The translations under genes were made by a program, and so were the position numbers. This document shows, piece after piece, positions 22,044-33,159 of a stretch of 64,000 bases of DNA. The DNA comes from Manihot esculenta. Lineage: Eukaryota > Streptophyta > Magnoliopsida > Malpighiales > Euphorbiaceae. Location: the NCBI RefSeq assembly GCF_001659605.2, contig NC_035165.2, positions 14,804,419 to 14,868,418 on the forward strand. Reading direction: 5' to 3'. Positions within the stretch are counted from its first letter, which is position 1, and each line of letters starts with the position of its first letter. The notes beneath the pieces are model-generated. The model was given only the letters and a program-made list of their open reading frames with translations, made no database searches and had not been told where the DNA came from.

Positions 22044-24371
22044 TGTAACACCCCAGAAATCGGTACCTCTCTGTAACGGCCCAAAGTGCTCGGCACTAGG
22101 ATCCAGATCGGCTTAAGGCCGCCTAGACCCGTAGTAAGCCTGCTATGAACTCTGTGTACCTGTTAAAATCTCATACATGATCCAACTCGACTACTAATGT
22201 TTACTTTCTTGCTCTGTAAAAACTATCAGACTTAACCTTTAAAACATCAGACATCTCAATCTGAAATAGCCCTCAGGGCTAAACCAGTGATACGCTACCA
22301 AGTAACCTCCATGCACTATGCTCTGAAACATAGAACCCACTCTGTAGGGTCAGCATATCATAAGTTAACCTTGGCTACCATAGAGTCACAGGAATCAAAC
22401 CTGGTCTTCTCTAATGGCCTCTCTATGGGTCACAGGAATCAAACCTGGTCTTCCCTCTGCACTGGTCTTGGGTCAAGGGAATTAAACCCTGTCTTCCCTC
22501 ACAGTTATAATTCACTGGGTTTCGAAACACAACATCTATTAAGTCTGTTTTGACTCATTTCTCATCAAGAAATATAAAACAGGATACATGCAAACACTAG
22601 GGATCAACACACACTAGGCAAAGCACATAGTAAACTATAAGCACACTGACTTACTATCTATTACATGCCTTTACAGAAACCTCTTTAATTTACATCATGT
22701 CCACTACTCTATTACACATGCAATACTGGAGCCAACACTCTGATGCTTCTGACTCCCCAGCTAACTCTGTACCTGCAAAACTGGGATTAAGGGAAAGGGA
22801 TGAGCTATAAAGCCCAGTGAGTAGAAACACTGAAAACAGTTCATTCATACACACTTTATATGAAATGTGTCACAACTCAAACATTCCACATCTTGGATTA
22901 GACATGACCTCAAAACTCCCTCTGAGGGCTATTGATGTCGCCTTGGTCCAATCCCCCCTGTCAATGAATAATGCAATGCACCAACTTCGTGATTCTAATG
23001 TAATCACCCTATAGAAATCATAGCATCCATGATGCATGAACTATGCTCAAACATTCTGTCTTTCTGTAGAAAAAGATTAAGGTTAGTTCTACTCACCTCT
23101 GCTCCTCTGGCAGATACTGTACTGACTCTGAACTCTCTAACTCTGATGACCTCCTCGCACTCTCGAGTCCAATCCTACACAAATGGACTCGAATGAGGTG
23201 TCAAACATACTCTGAATAACTCTTCAACAATCCCCTATAATCCCCTCTGAACCTCTGAAAACAATCACATAAATCATGCAAAAGAAGGCTGGACAGAACA
23301 CATTCGGCGGCAGGTTCGGCGGCCGAATGTCCTCTCCAGAGCCGAAACTCATGCATGTTCGGCGGCACCTTCGGCGGCCGAATGTGCATGACAGATCCGA
23401 AAGTCCATTCTTTCGGAGGCAACCTTAGGCAGCCGAAACTACCTCCTCAAGGGGTTTGGCGGCCGAATCCTCCCTTCGGCGGCCGAACCTGAGTTCATCC
23501 AGAACTCAGCTTCGTGCATGAACAAGCCTGCCAAGCACCAACTCCACTCCACAAGAGGTTCAGCGGCCGAATCTTTACTTCGGCGGCCGAAGCTGGGTTC
23601 TCCAGAAGGCAGAACCTTGCTTCTTCTCATGCACAACTTCTCCAACACACTCTAACATGCATAACTCAGCTTCTCAACTCACATATACTCTGGTATATGC
23701 ACAAAGGGGTCCAAAACTACCTATTAACCCCAACAAAACAACTAACACAACACATAATCATGCTTTCACCATTAAAACATCAAAACTAAACTCTAAAACC
23801 TAAACATGCAACTCTACCCTTAACCTCTTTAAAAGCTGTTAAAACCAATAAAACAAGTATAAAGACCTCTCTTACCTCCTGAAACTAGAAGAGGAACAAC
23901 TTGAACTTAGCAAATCCCCTTCACAAGCTTCAAACCACCAAAACCTCTCTTTTCTCTCAAAACCTTCAAAACTCTTTGAAACACACTCAACCCTCTGCAC
24001 GAGCTGATAAAAGCTTACAGATGAGTCAAGGGAGACGTGGCCTAACCTCTGGTCATGATCTGGAGGTGAACACCTGGCCAAACCACGGACTGAGGAGCGT
24101 GCACAACTAATCGACATCCTCAGCTTCGGCTGTCGAAACTGCATGCAAAACCATGCAACTTTCGGCGGCCGAACTTAACCTTCGGGGGCCGAACATGACA
24201 GAAACTCCTTTGGCCAATTCTCCACAAAACTCAACTCTTTTCTTAATCAAAAGCTTAAAACATTTTAAAACATTTTAGAAAACACTTACTTTTACCCTTC
24301 TAGAATCTCTGACATCTCTGAATTCCACCGGACGGTAAGAATTCTGATGCCTGAACTAGCCGGGTATTACA
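22044..24371 (-). mobile_element. Solo LTR D (Tekay-type chromovirus, reverse), in element A gag
   Basis: A 2.3-kb LTR on the minus strand: starts TGTAACACCCC (complement of the LTR 3' end) and ends CCGGGTATTACA (complement of the LTR start). The flanks GCTAC (22039-22043) and GCTTC (24372-24376) are a TSD with one mismatch. No internal region remains, so it is a solo LTR made by LTR-LTR recombination. Palindrome clusters are at 23302-23600 and 24123-24196. A subfamily minisatellite (core AATCAAACCTGGTCTTC) is at 22385-22500. It belongs to a diverged subfamily with a duplicated LTR terminus, shared with J. Confidence 0.88.
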
Positions 24372-24376
24372 GCTTC

Positions 24377-24661
24377 ATTCGACGACTCCTCTTCCTCCAG
24401 CTTGGCCTTCCCTTTGGATTGCGTCTAGATTGCTTCTGTCTGAGTCCTTGGGTATCAATGGAGGCCTCCTCCCTTATCTTAGGAGGCATAAATGAGGCTT
24501 CCTCTCGAGCTTTATACTGCTCGAGAATGGCCTGCAGCCTTTTAATGTACTGGAGCATTTGCTCGTTATTCAAATTGTTTAGATCCACCTCATTGACCAT
24601 TAAGGGTGTGTTTTGTTCACTGCCAGGAGTAGAAGAAATGATAGCGCCTTTATTAGCAGTA
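24377..24661 (-). pseudogene. gag N-terminal part of Tat element A
   Basis: Minus-strand frame continuing from the gag start at 29290 across insertion E, and running up to insertion D. It encodes about 95 residues including VNEVDLNNLNNEQMLQYI, a Glu/Arg-rich helix and a basic end (RNPKGRPSWRKRSRR). The frame is unbroken once E is removed at its TSD, showing that gag was still open when E inserted, or that this part has been spared. Confidence 0.75.
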
Positions 24662-24666
24662 GTCTT

Positions 24667-27600
24667 TGTAATACCCGGCTAGACTCCGGTATCGGAATTC
24701 CTACCGTCCGGTGGAATCTCGGATGTCAGAGACCTCTAGAAGGGTAAAATCATGTTTTCATGAAATGTTTTAATGTATTTTATGGTTTTAAGCAAGAAAG
24801 GAAATGAGTTTTGTATGAAAATAACCTTGGAGGAAGACCCAGGTTCGGCCGCCGAACCTCAAGTTCGGCTGCCGAACATGCATGCGCTTCGGGAGCGCTT
24901 TAGGCCCCCGAAGGCATAAGTGAGGGAAGTCCAGGTTCGGCCGCCGAACATGGCATGCATGCTAGGCCCCCGAAAGTGGCCTGGCCAGCCGCCTATAAAG
25001 GGGTCCCTTATCCGAAACGGGCGAGCTTTTCTCCCCATTTTCGGCCAAGGTGAGCTCTCCGCCGTTCCTTGTTGATTTTGAGCTTCTTCCTTCGAGTTTT
25101 CATGATTTCTTATGGATTTTAACTTGGTTTTTGAAGATTTCGAGCTTAGATCGAAGTTGTGAAGCTTGGAGACCTCAGGAACCCATTTTCCCCAAATCTC
25201 CAAGTTAGGTCACTCTCTCTCTCGATCTTCAAGAGGTAAGAGTAGATCTTGAGCTCATTATACGTTTAAACAAGTTTTAAGTTGATTCTTGGGGGTAGAA
25301 ATGCATGTGTAGGTTTATGTTGAGTTTAAGGGTTTATGTTGAGTTATTGTGCAATGTGGGTTGTTTATGTGTGTTTGATGTGTTGTAGTTGGGGTTTAGG
25401 ATAGTTTGAAGCCCCTAGGAGCTATTGTATGTGTTTATGCATGTTTTGGTTGAGCTGTGAAGTTTGGGAGGCATTTGTGCATGAGTTGAGGCTGAGTTCT
25501 GCCTTTGGAAGAACTCAGGTTCGGCAGCCGAAGGGACTTTCGGCCGCCGAACCTGCCTGTGGAGGCCAGCCTTTGGCTGCCGAACCCTGCCTCCGAAAGT
25601 GGACTTTCGGCTCTGGAAGGGAGTTTCGGCCGCCGAAGGTACCGCCGAACATGCATGAGTTTCGTCTCTGGAGGGAACCTTCGGCCGCCGAAAGTGCCGC
25701 CGAAGGTGCATGACTTTCGGCTCTGGAGGGCCTTTCGGCCGCCAAACCTGCCGCCGAAAGTGCCCTGTGCAGCCCTCCTTTGCATGTTTTTCATGATTAT
25801 TTTGAAGTGTTTTAGGGGGATTTTTTGGGGAGTCTTTTAGTGTAACGACCCGAAAATCGGACCGCTACCGGCGCTAGGATCCAGATCGGCTTAAGGCCGC
25901 CGGGACCCGTAGCAAGCCTGACATATAACCTGTAAACCTGTATAATCCCATACATGATCAACAACATGCATAAAAATTTAAAACTTTTCCTTCAAACATC
26001 CAACTCAACCTGAACATACATGTACATAGTCATAATCATAATCGTGATCCCTCTGTGGGATCTCATCAATGCCCCAACGGGCGATACAACATGAGATGAG
26101 TTGGCTTTCATGAACATTATAAAACATTTTTGATCATGTAATAAAAGGGATACCTCATACACAATGTCAAGCACAATATCTAATCCTCAATATCAATACA
26201 TGACTGAAACTGTACTTTTACATAACATTCATACATCTATCATGTCCACATTAACTATTACATACACGTGACTTCATTACTCTTGTAAACCTCCTGGTCT
26301 ACCCTGTACCTGCAAACCTGGAGAAATGGGAGAGGGGTGAGCTACTAGAGCCCAATGAGCAGAATAATGAAAACATTTAAATCATATGGATCATGGAATG
26401 CATCACATCACAGCTAATCACATCAAGGATGAACTTGTCACCAATAGCCCTCTACATGGTCCAACTGTGCCAGAACGTAGAATGGGTCCTGGTCTTTCCC
26501 TTACATATCATAACATAACAGTGTCCAACTGTGCCAGAACGTAGAATGGGTCCTGGTCTTTCCCTTACATAGTGCCAGCGAACGTAGAATGGGTCCCACT
26601 GGTCTTACTTTCCGTACCGTACATATCATATCGTCATATCATAGGTCAAGGGCTATGGATCATCCAACATTCATCCACATCAACATAAAAATATGCAATG
26701 CAACATATTCGTGAATTCTAATGCAAGCAACCTAATTCATCACATGGCATTCATGATGCGTGAAACATGCTAAAAAGTTCATTCTTTGCTTAAAACATAA
26801 TAAGTTATTCCACTCACCTTTGGATAGCTCTGACCAGACACTGGGGCAACAGACTCACTGCTGGGGTCCTCGGTTCCTCGGGTCCAAACCTACAAAGGTG
26901 GACTCAAATGAGGGACCAAACATACATGAACATAACTCTAAACTATCCCCCAAAAACCCCCTAAAACATCATGGAATAATCATAGAAAAACATGCAAGAA
27001 AGGGCTGGACAGGGCACTTTCGGCGGCAGGTTCGGCGGCCGAAAGTCCCTCCAGAGCCGAAAGTCAGGCAGGTTCGGCGGCACCTTCGGCGGCCGAAACT
27101 CCCAGACAGAGGCGAAACTCATGCATGTTCGGCGGCACCTTCGGCGGCCGAAAGTGCCAGACAGAGACGAAAGTCTCCTTTCGGGGGCAAGCTTCGGCAG
27201 CCGAAGGCTGCCTCCACAAGCATGTTCGGTGGCCGAAAGTTCCTTCGGCTGCCGAACCTGGTTTCTCCCAGAATGGCAGAAACTCAGCTCCCCTATGCAT
27301 TTGTGCCTCCAAAACTAACCATTCATGCATAAACCTATTCTACAACATTCCCAAGCATTCACAAGCAAACATACAAGTTCCTAGGGGCATCAAACCATCA
27401 AAAACCCCAACTACAACACACAAGCAACTCACATTGCTCAAAAACACACCAAAAACCCATAAACATAACTATGACCTAAACATGCATTCTACTCCATAGA
27501 TCTTGCATAAAACTTACTTTAAACATGAAATGAGCTTAAGATCGGCTATTACCTCTTGAAGATCGAGAGAGAGACGTCCTAAACTCGGAGGTGGGAGGTT

Positions 27601-29258
27601 TTGAGTTCTTGAACCTCAAAACTCCAAAACTTTGCTCAAAGCTTGAAAATCTTCAAAACCAAATAAAAACTCATGAAAATCGAGTAAGATGGGAAGGAAA
27701 GAACTCAAGATCGGTGAGGGGCGGCGGAGAGCTCACCTTGGCCGGAAATGGGGAGAAAGCTCGCCCATTTTCGGCTAAGGGACCCTTTTATAGCGGCTGG
27801 CCAGGCCACGTTCGGGAGCCGAATGTGCCTCCGCATGCATGCCATGTTCGGCGGCCGAACCTGGACTTCCTCACTTATGCTTTCGGGGGCCTAAAGGCGC
27901 TCCCGAAGGCATGCATGTTCGGCGGCCGAACTTGAGGTTCGGCGGCCGAACCTGAGTTTTCCTTCAAGGTTGTTTTCATGCAAAAACTCATTTCCATTTT
28001 ACTTAAAACCATGAAATACCTTAAAACATTTTTATGAAAACATGTTTCTACCCTACTAGAGGCTTCCGACATCCGAGATTTCACCGGACGGTAGGAATTT
28101 CGATACCGGAGTCTAGCCGGGTATTACATTTAGAGTCATATTCTTGTATGTTTGGTCCCTCATTTGAGTCCACCTGTGTAGGTTCGGACCCGAGGAACCG
28201 AGGACCCCAGCAGTGAGTCAGCTGCTCCAGTGTCTGGTCTGAGCTAGCCAGAGGTGAGTGGAATAACTCTTTATGTTTTAAAGTAAATAATGAATATTTC
28301 AGCATGATTCACGCATCATGGATACCATGTGATATATTAGGGTGTTTGCATTAGTATTCACGAATATGTTGCATTGCATATTATGTTATTGATGTGGATG
28401 AATGTTGAGTGATCCATTAGCCCTCGTATGTCATGTCATGATATGATGATGATACGGTATGGAAGTCCAGGAAGACCCATTCTACGTCCCTGGCACTATG
28501 TAAGAGGAAGTCCAGGAAGACCCATTCTACGTCCCTGACATCTTGGAATGTTGTGTTATGTTATGTAAGAGAAAGACCAGGACCCATTCTACGTTCTAGC
28601 ACTAATGGAAATGTAGAGGGCTATTGGTGACAAATTCATCCTTGATGTGATTTGTTTGTGATGTGTTGCATTTCATGAAAGCATGAACTATTAATATAAT
28701 GTTTTATTATTCTGCTCACTGGACTTTAGTAGCTCACCCCACTCCTTTAATTCCCCAGGTGTGCAGGTACGGGATAGACCAGGAGGTCAGCTAGAGTAAA
28801 GTTATGGTCATGTAATAGCTAGTGGTGGACATGATAAATGTGGAAATGTAACCTTTAGTACAGTCATGTAATGAATAGTATTAATCAGTTATGTAATGTA
28901 ATGATGTTATTGAGGATAGAATTGTGCTTGACCCTAATATGTTGTTAATCCCTTTGAGTACATGATTTTAATGATGCTTATGTAAACCAAACTTAATACA
29001 TATTATGTCACCCCATTGGAGCAATGATGAGGACTCCAAGGAGGGGTTAATGTTTATGTTATGTATATGAATAGTGCATGCACAGGTTGAGTTTGGTGAT
29101 TGGATGAAAAGAAAAGTTCAAAATTTTTATGTATGTGTTGATCATGTATGGGATTAAACAGGTTTGCAGGATGAATGTTTGGCTTGCTATGGGTCCCGGC
29201 GGCCTTAAGCCGATCTGGATCTTAGCGCCGGTAGCAGTCCGGTTTCTGGGTCGTTACA
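24667..29258 (+). mobile_element. Solo LTR E (Tekay-type chromovirus), interrupted by solo LTR F
   Basis: Begins TGTAATACCCGG, ends GGGTCGTTACA, and is flanked by a perfect TSD GTCTT (24662-24666 and 29259-29263). Without F (25841-28128 plus one TSD copy) it is about 2.3 kb, a single LTR. Palindrome clusters are at 24843-24975 and 25519-25760, with the TATA box at 24994. Its minisatellite (28460-28600) has the unit AAGACCCATTCTACGTCC, unlike C1. Confidence 0.93.
25841..28128 (-). mobile_element. Solo LTR F, reverse, nested in solo LTR E
   Basis: Complete 2288-bp LTR in opposite orientation to E: starts TGTAACGACCCG and ends CCGGGTATTACA on the plus strand. The TSD TTTAG is perfect (25836-25840, 28129-28133). 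Palindrome clusters: 27019-27258 and 27811-27950; TATA box on the minus strand at 27785-27792. Its minisatellite (26460-26610) matches the E subfamily. Confidence 0.93.
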
Positions 29259-29263
29259 GTCTT

Positions 29264-29290
29264 AGCAGCAGCTTGTGAATTATCAGCCAT
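29264..29290 (-). pseudogene. gag start codon fragment of Tat element A
   Basis: ATG at 29288-29290 (minus) opens MADNSQAAAK, which runs into the TSD of solo LTR E and resumes at 24661. The start lies about 80 bases after the primer-binding-like site (29370-29391). Confidence 0.65.
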
Positions 29291-29369
29291 TTAGAAAGAT
29301 GAAGAAAAAAAAAATTTAAGTAAATAAGAGACTAGTTTAATCCAAATGAATATAGAAAATTCAATGGAA

Positions 29370-29391
29370 GGTTCCCAACAATGAAACAAAA
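29370..29391 (-). promoter_or_regulatory. Degenerate primer-binding-like site of element A
   Basis: On the minus strand, immediately after the 5' LTR, a GTTTCATTGTTGGGAACC-like sequence is a decayed form of the GGCGCCGTTGCCGGGGA type of site seen intact in Athila I. Element B has an intermediate version at 37143-37164. Confidence 0.45.
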
Positions 29392-29898
29392 TAATGTGCC
29401 TGAAATGAAGCTGTACTACAATTGGTCAATCTACAAGAAAGAGAATGTGAGGTGGTTGGCGCCTACGGCAGCCACTTCGACGCTCAAGTCAGTGAACAAG
29501 AGGAAAGGGCGAGTGTAATGAATTGTTTGAAACTCAAGAATAGTTGTGTAAGAATGCGTACATTGATCTCTGTATTCATCAATTTTTTTTTACTATAAGA
29601 AGGTGTAGTTAGTTATCAAATTTCTTGAAAATTCGACTAGCACCGACTAGTGGATAAGGCATCCCGCGATTATACGTGTAACAAGAATCTACTGGATTGT
29701 GTCTGTTAACGGTATATTTCTGTGAAACCTCATCCTGCGAAGAAGAAGGCGAGTCTTAATAAAGAATTGGGTGTAATGGTGTCCGAGTCTTTCTTTTCAT
29801 GAGTGGGACCGTGTATCGGTTTTTTAAACTCTTACTATTTGACCTTATTTTATAAGAACAATTTATGACTTGTTTTAGGTGATTATTATGTCATATTA
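29392..29898 (-). repeat. 5' LTR of Tat element A
   Basis: About 507 bp, homologous to 7354-7833, ending at TSD GAAAG (29899-29903). It shares blocks such as GTGGGACCGTGTATC and CGCCTACGGCAGCCAC with the left LTR. The strong divergence indicates an old insertion. Confidence 0.85.
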
Positions 29899-29903
29899 GA
29901 AAG

Positions 29904-30984
29904 TAAGGTGGATATTGTAAAAATAATATTTGGGTTATGGTTTTATATATGAGAGAATTATTATCAACTTTTTATATTTTTAAAAAATTACTAGCTCGTT
30001 TTTATATCAGAATCGCTTGAGTAAAAAAATTATTATATTTTATAAAATTAAATTATTTAGTAATTTATTATCAAAGTGTTAGTCAATTTATTTTAATTTT
30101 AATTAGAAATATTAACTAATATGTATATTTAAATTTATAAATATTAAATAATGCGTATAATTAAAGTTATTATTTAAAAAATTAAATATTTAAAATAAAT
30201 TAATAGATTTTTTTCAAAAAATTAATTTTATAAAATATAAAAAGACATTTTAATTCTATAATTTTTAAATAAAAATGAATTAATGAATTTTTTTACACAT
30301 GCGCAGCACATACAGCCTCCTGCATTTGCTTGATAATGTGGTTAAATTCATTATCAGCCCTTAAACCTTAAAAATATTTTCAATTTAATTCCTTAACGTT
30401 AATTTCTTTCTCAATATTTCTCAAACTTTAATTTAATCTTCATTAAACTCGCTATTATCTACTACAGCAAGTTTCTTAGGTTAATATAAATAAAAGATCA
30501 TTTATCTCTCTTTGCATCTCTCATAATTTCATATTTAATTAAAATCTAATAATTTTTTTTGGATATTTATACTAACAATAAAATATTTACACTAATCACA
30601 TCATAATTTAAAAAAAGTTAATTTTTTTGTTATTTTAAATTATTAAATATAAAATTTTCTCTCTTTAAACAGTTTAAAATTTATCATTCTTGTCTATTTA
30701 TTTTTATGAATTTAAATATTAAAAATAAAAAATAAACATCCAATCATTAAATAAATTGTAATAATCCATAAATTTTTAAAATATTACTATAAATATTATT
30801 AATTCTAATTTAATTGGATTTCATTAATATTATAATTAATTGAAATAAATTAAACTTGTTAATATGAATTTTTCATGAAACAACAAGAAAGAATAAAGAA
30901 AATATTAAGAAATAGAGAGAAAAGATAAAAAAAAAAATTTTTTTGAATGGAAAATTTATTTTTTTAATTTAAAAACCTGAAATA
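29904..30984. other. AT-rich spacer between Tat elements A and B
   Basis: About 1.1 kb of AT-rich sequence without convincing ORFs, repeats or element ends. I see nothing functional in it. Confidence 0.6.
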
Positions 30985-30989
30985 ATATG

Positions 30990-31727
30990 TAATGTTACAG
31001 ATATTATATTGATAATGTGGTCAAAAGGGAGCTGCGCTGTGATTGCTTAGAACCTGCAACGAATAAAGCGTGAGGTGGTGGTGGGTGCCTACAACAATCA
31101 CTCTAACGCTCAAGTTAGTGTCAACGAGTATAGAGAAGGTAAGGAATTGTTTAGAGTTTTAGTGTTAAATAATAGTGTACTTTTATCTCTATGATTATTC
31201 TCCTTTTATACTGTAAGAGGTAGAGATGAATATGGTATTTTCTGATAATCTAGCAGTAATATGATCATTTGCTTAATGAGAGATATCACCAGCTAATAGG
31301 TGGGAATCCCACAATCACAGACGTAATGGGGATATGTTGAACTGTACTTGATAACGGTAATTTTGTGTCGAGATTCGCCCTATTGAAGGAAGGGCGAGAA
31401 GTAGAGATGAATATAGTATTTTATGATAATTTGACAATAATATGATCATCTGCTTAATGAGAGATATCGCCAGCCAATAGGTGGAAATTCCACAATCACA
31501 AATGTAATGGGAATATGTTGGACTGTGCTTGATAACAGTAACTTTGTGTCGAGATTCGCCCTATTAAAGGAAGGATGAGTCTTCTGATAATGACCCGGGT
31601 GTGAAGGTGTTTGAGTCTTCCTTTCCTTTTGCTAGATCGCATTTCTCATTTGTCTGATTCCTGCCACGTGACCCTATCTTGTAGTGACAGCTCACAGCTT
31701 ACTTTAGGCGGTTGTTATATAGCATCA
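30990..31727 (-). repeat. 3' LTR of Tat element B
   Basis: 738 bp, about 220 bp longer than the 5' LTR, mainly through an internal tandem duplication (31220-31581). Starts TAATGTTACAG, ends AGCATCA, followed by the complement of a polypurine tract (31728-31744). Confidence 0.85.
31220..31581. repeat. 181-bp tandem duplication inside the B 3' LTR
   Basis: Two copies (31220-31400 and 31401-31581) starting GTAGAGATGAATAT and ending with an AAGGAAGGRYGAG-like block. The copies differ at many positions. The 5' LTR of B has only one copy. Confidence 0.9.
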
Positions 31728-31888
31728 GAGGTTCCCCCACTGGTCTTTGATTCTTTAAATTTAAAGGTGATATTTTGTCTTATCGGCCATGTGGAACAAC
31801 TTAATTTTTTGCATTATTTTTCCTTCCCTTACTCATAATGGCAGCCTTATTCTTTGGTCCATATTAAAGACTTTGCCAGCCATGCCAC

Positions 31889-32340
31889 TATATAAGAACC
31901 TTCTTATCTCTTTTGTGTTTGTGACTACCCTCTTTGGGAGACATGAAATGGTGCTCTTTCTTTCTTCTTTTTAAGGATAACCAGATCTATGTGGAGGATG
32001 TCATCATGGTCTATGAAGAGCAGCTGAAGGTGAGTTTTTGTGAAGGCGTGGGCATATTATAGAAGGTTGTATCCAGTCCAACTATAATGCTTCTTCAGTG
32101 TCGCGATCCTTGGGCCTTCATGAGGGTGCCATTATACTAGTTGGTGCTGAGGGCTGCAACTAGCTCGACTATAATGCCTTTTCAATATTACGATCCTAAG
32201 GAGAGGGGTTGGATTATGTAAGATTGATTCCAAGAGCAAGGCCAAGAAGGTAGTTAGAGAGACAGTTCTCCGTATGGCCTTTTGAATGGTGTCTTCTTAC
32301 AAGATGAGATGGAGTTTCTGTTAATAGATTTTTTGAAGGT
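31889..32340 (+). pseudogene. Remnant antisense ORF of element B with a TATA-like box
   Basis: A TATATAAG box at 31889-31896 on the plus strand precedes a stretch that matches the antisense ORF of A: GTGGAGGATGTCATCATGG, then CTATGAAGAGCAGCTGAAGG (31990-32030), encoding VYEEQLK. The match then ends, and no further frame is convincing. It looks like a truncated copy of the same gene. Confidence 0.5.
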
Positions 32341-32674
32341 TTTGATGTAATAAAGACTTTATTTGAGTCCCTTTTTTTCTCCTTGTAATCTTTTGTAATG
32401 AAAATGCTTACTTTGCTTATATCTATCTATGGATTTTAACTATTGATTTAGCGAATGTTCCTTATAAAACTTTAGTAAAATAGAGTGAATACCCAAGAAT
32501 GTGGATGCAGGTACTTTCCATGTGCATTTTCGTAATACGTGGTCTTTATTCATCTTGATTCTTGGCTGTAAGATCTGCCTTATCTTTACATTATCCTTTA
32601 AACCTTGAATGGTTTCCCCCTCGTACTTTGGGGATTACTATAACCCATTCTTAGTTCTTTTGGTGCGGGTGACC

Positions 32675-33060
32675 TGTTTACAGGGACCAACGTCCGAATA
32701 GTTTGGCAGGATCTGCTTGGCAAAAACTGCCTTGTGGTTAGTGGGACCAATGCCTAAAGGGTCTGGCGGAAACCGCCTTATGACCTGGTCTGACAAAAAT
32801 TGCCTTGTAACCTTGTTTAATGGGACTAATGCTCGAATGGTCTAGCAAGAACTGCCTTGTGACCTAGTCTGCAAAAACTACCTTGTGGCCTTGTTTAATG
32901 GGACCAACGCTCGAATAGTCTGACAGAAACCGCCTTATGACCTAGCTTGGCAAAAACTGCTTTGTGGTCTTATTTAATGGGACCAATGCCCGAATGTGTC
33001 TGGCAGGAACTGCCTTATGACCTAGCCTGACGAAAACTGCCTTGTGGCCTATTCTTATCT
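32675..33060. repeat. 3'-UTR minisatellite of element B, about 78-bp units
   Basis: Five units with the core GGGACCAATGCCCGAA, then TCTGGCAGGAACTGCC, then TGACCTAG and AAAACTGCCTTGTGGCC; cores near 32680, 32743, 32823, 32899 and 32978. Same position and shared words (GGGACYAA, CTGCCTTGTGGCCTT) as the element A array. Confidence 0.85.
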
Positions 33061-33159
33061 CTTTAGTCCCTCTTTCTTTCAAGGAAGGTAATCCATCGTT
33101 CTTTATCACTAGGGTACACAACATATGAAAATAACCTTGCTAAATCATTATTGATAAAA

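Larger units (their letters stand above)
7354..29898 (-). mobile_element. Tat-lineage Ty3/gypsy element A (gag kept, pol deleted), host of nested insertions
   Basis: LTRs at 7354-7833 (3' LTR) and 29392-29898 (5' LTR) face the minus strand and are clearly divergent. Both sides carry the same 5-bp duplication GAAAG (7349-7353 and 29899-29903), so the whole 22.5 kb is one original insertion. Removing the nested elements (C1, D, E with F) leaves about 5.7 kb. On the minus strand this reads: 5' LTR, primer-binding-like site, gag, a scrap of integrase C-terminus, minisatellite 3' UTR, antisense ORF, polypurine tract, 3' LTR. The antisense ORF and UTR repeats are typical of the Tat lineage. Protease, RT, RNase H and the integrase core are missing, so it is non-autonomous and old. 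Confidence 0.88.

Noticed and set aside
23302..23600. Palindrome clusters as a CRISPR array
   Set aside because: Units are only 13 bp with irregular short spacers in a plant retrotransposon LTR; there are no cas genes and this is a eukaryotic sequence.
20740..24661. The gag fragments as a separate small element
   Set aside because: They join in frame with the gag start at 29290 once D and E are removed at their TSDs, so they belong to element A.
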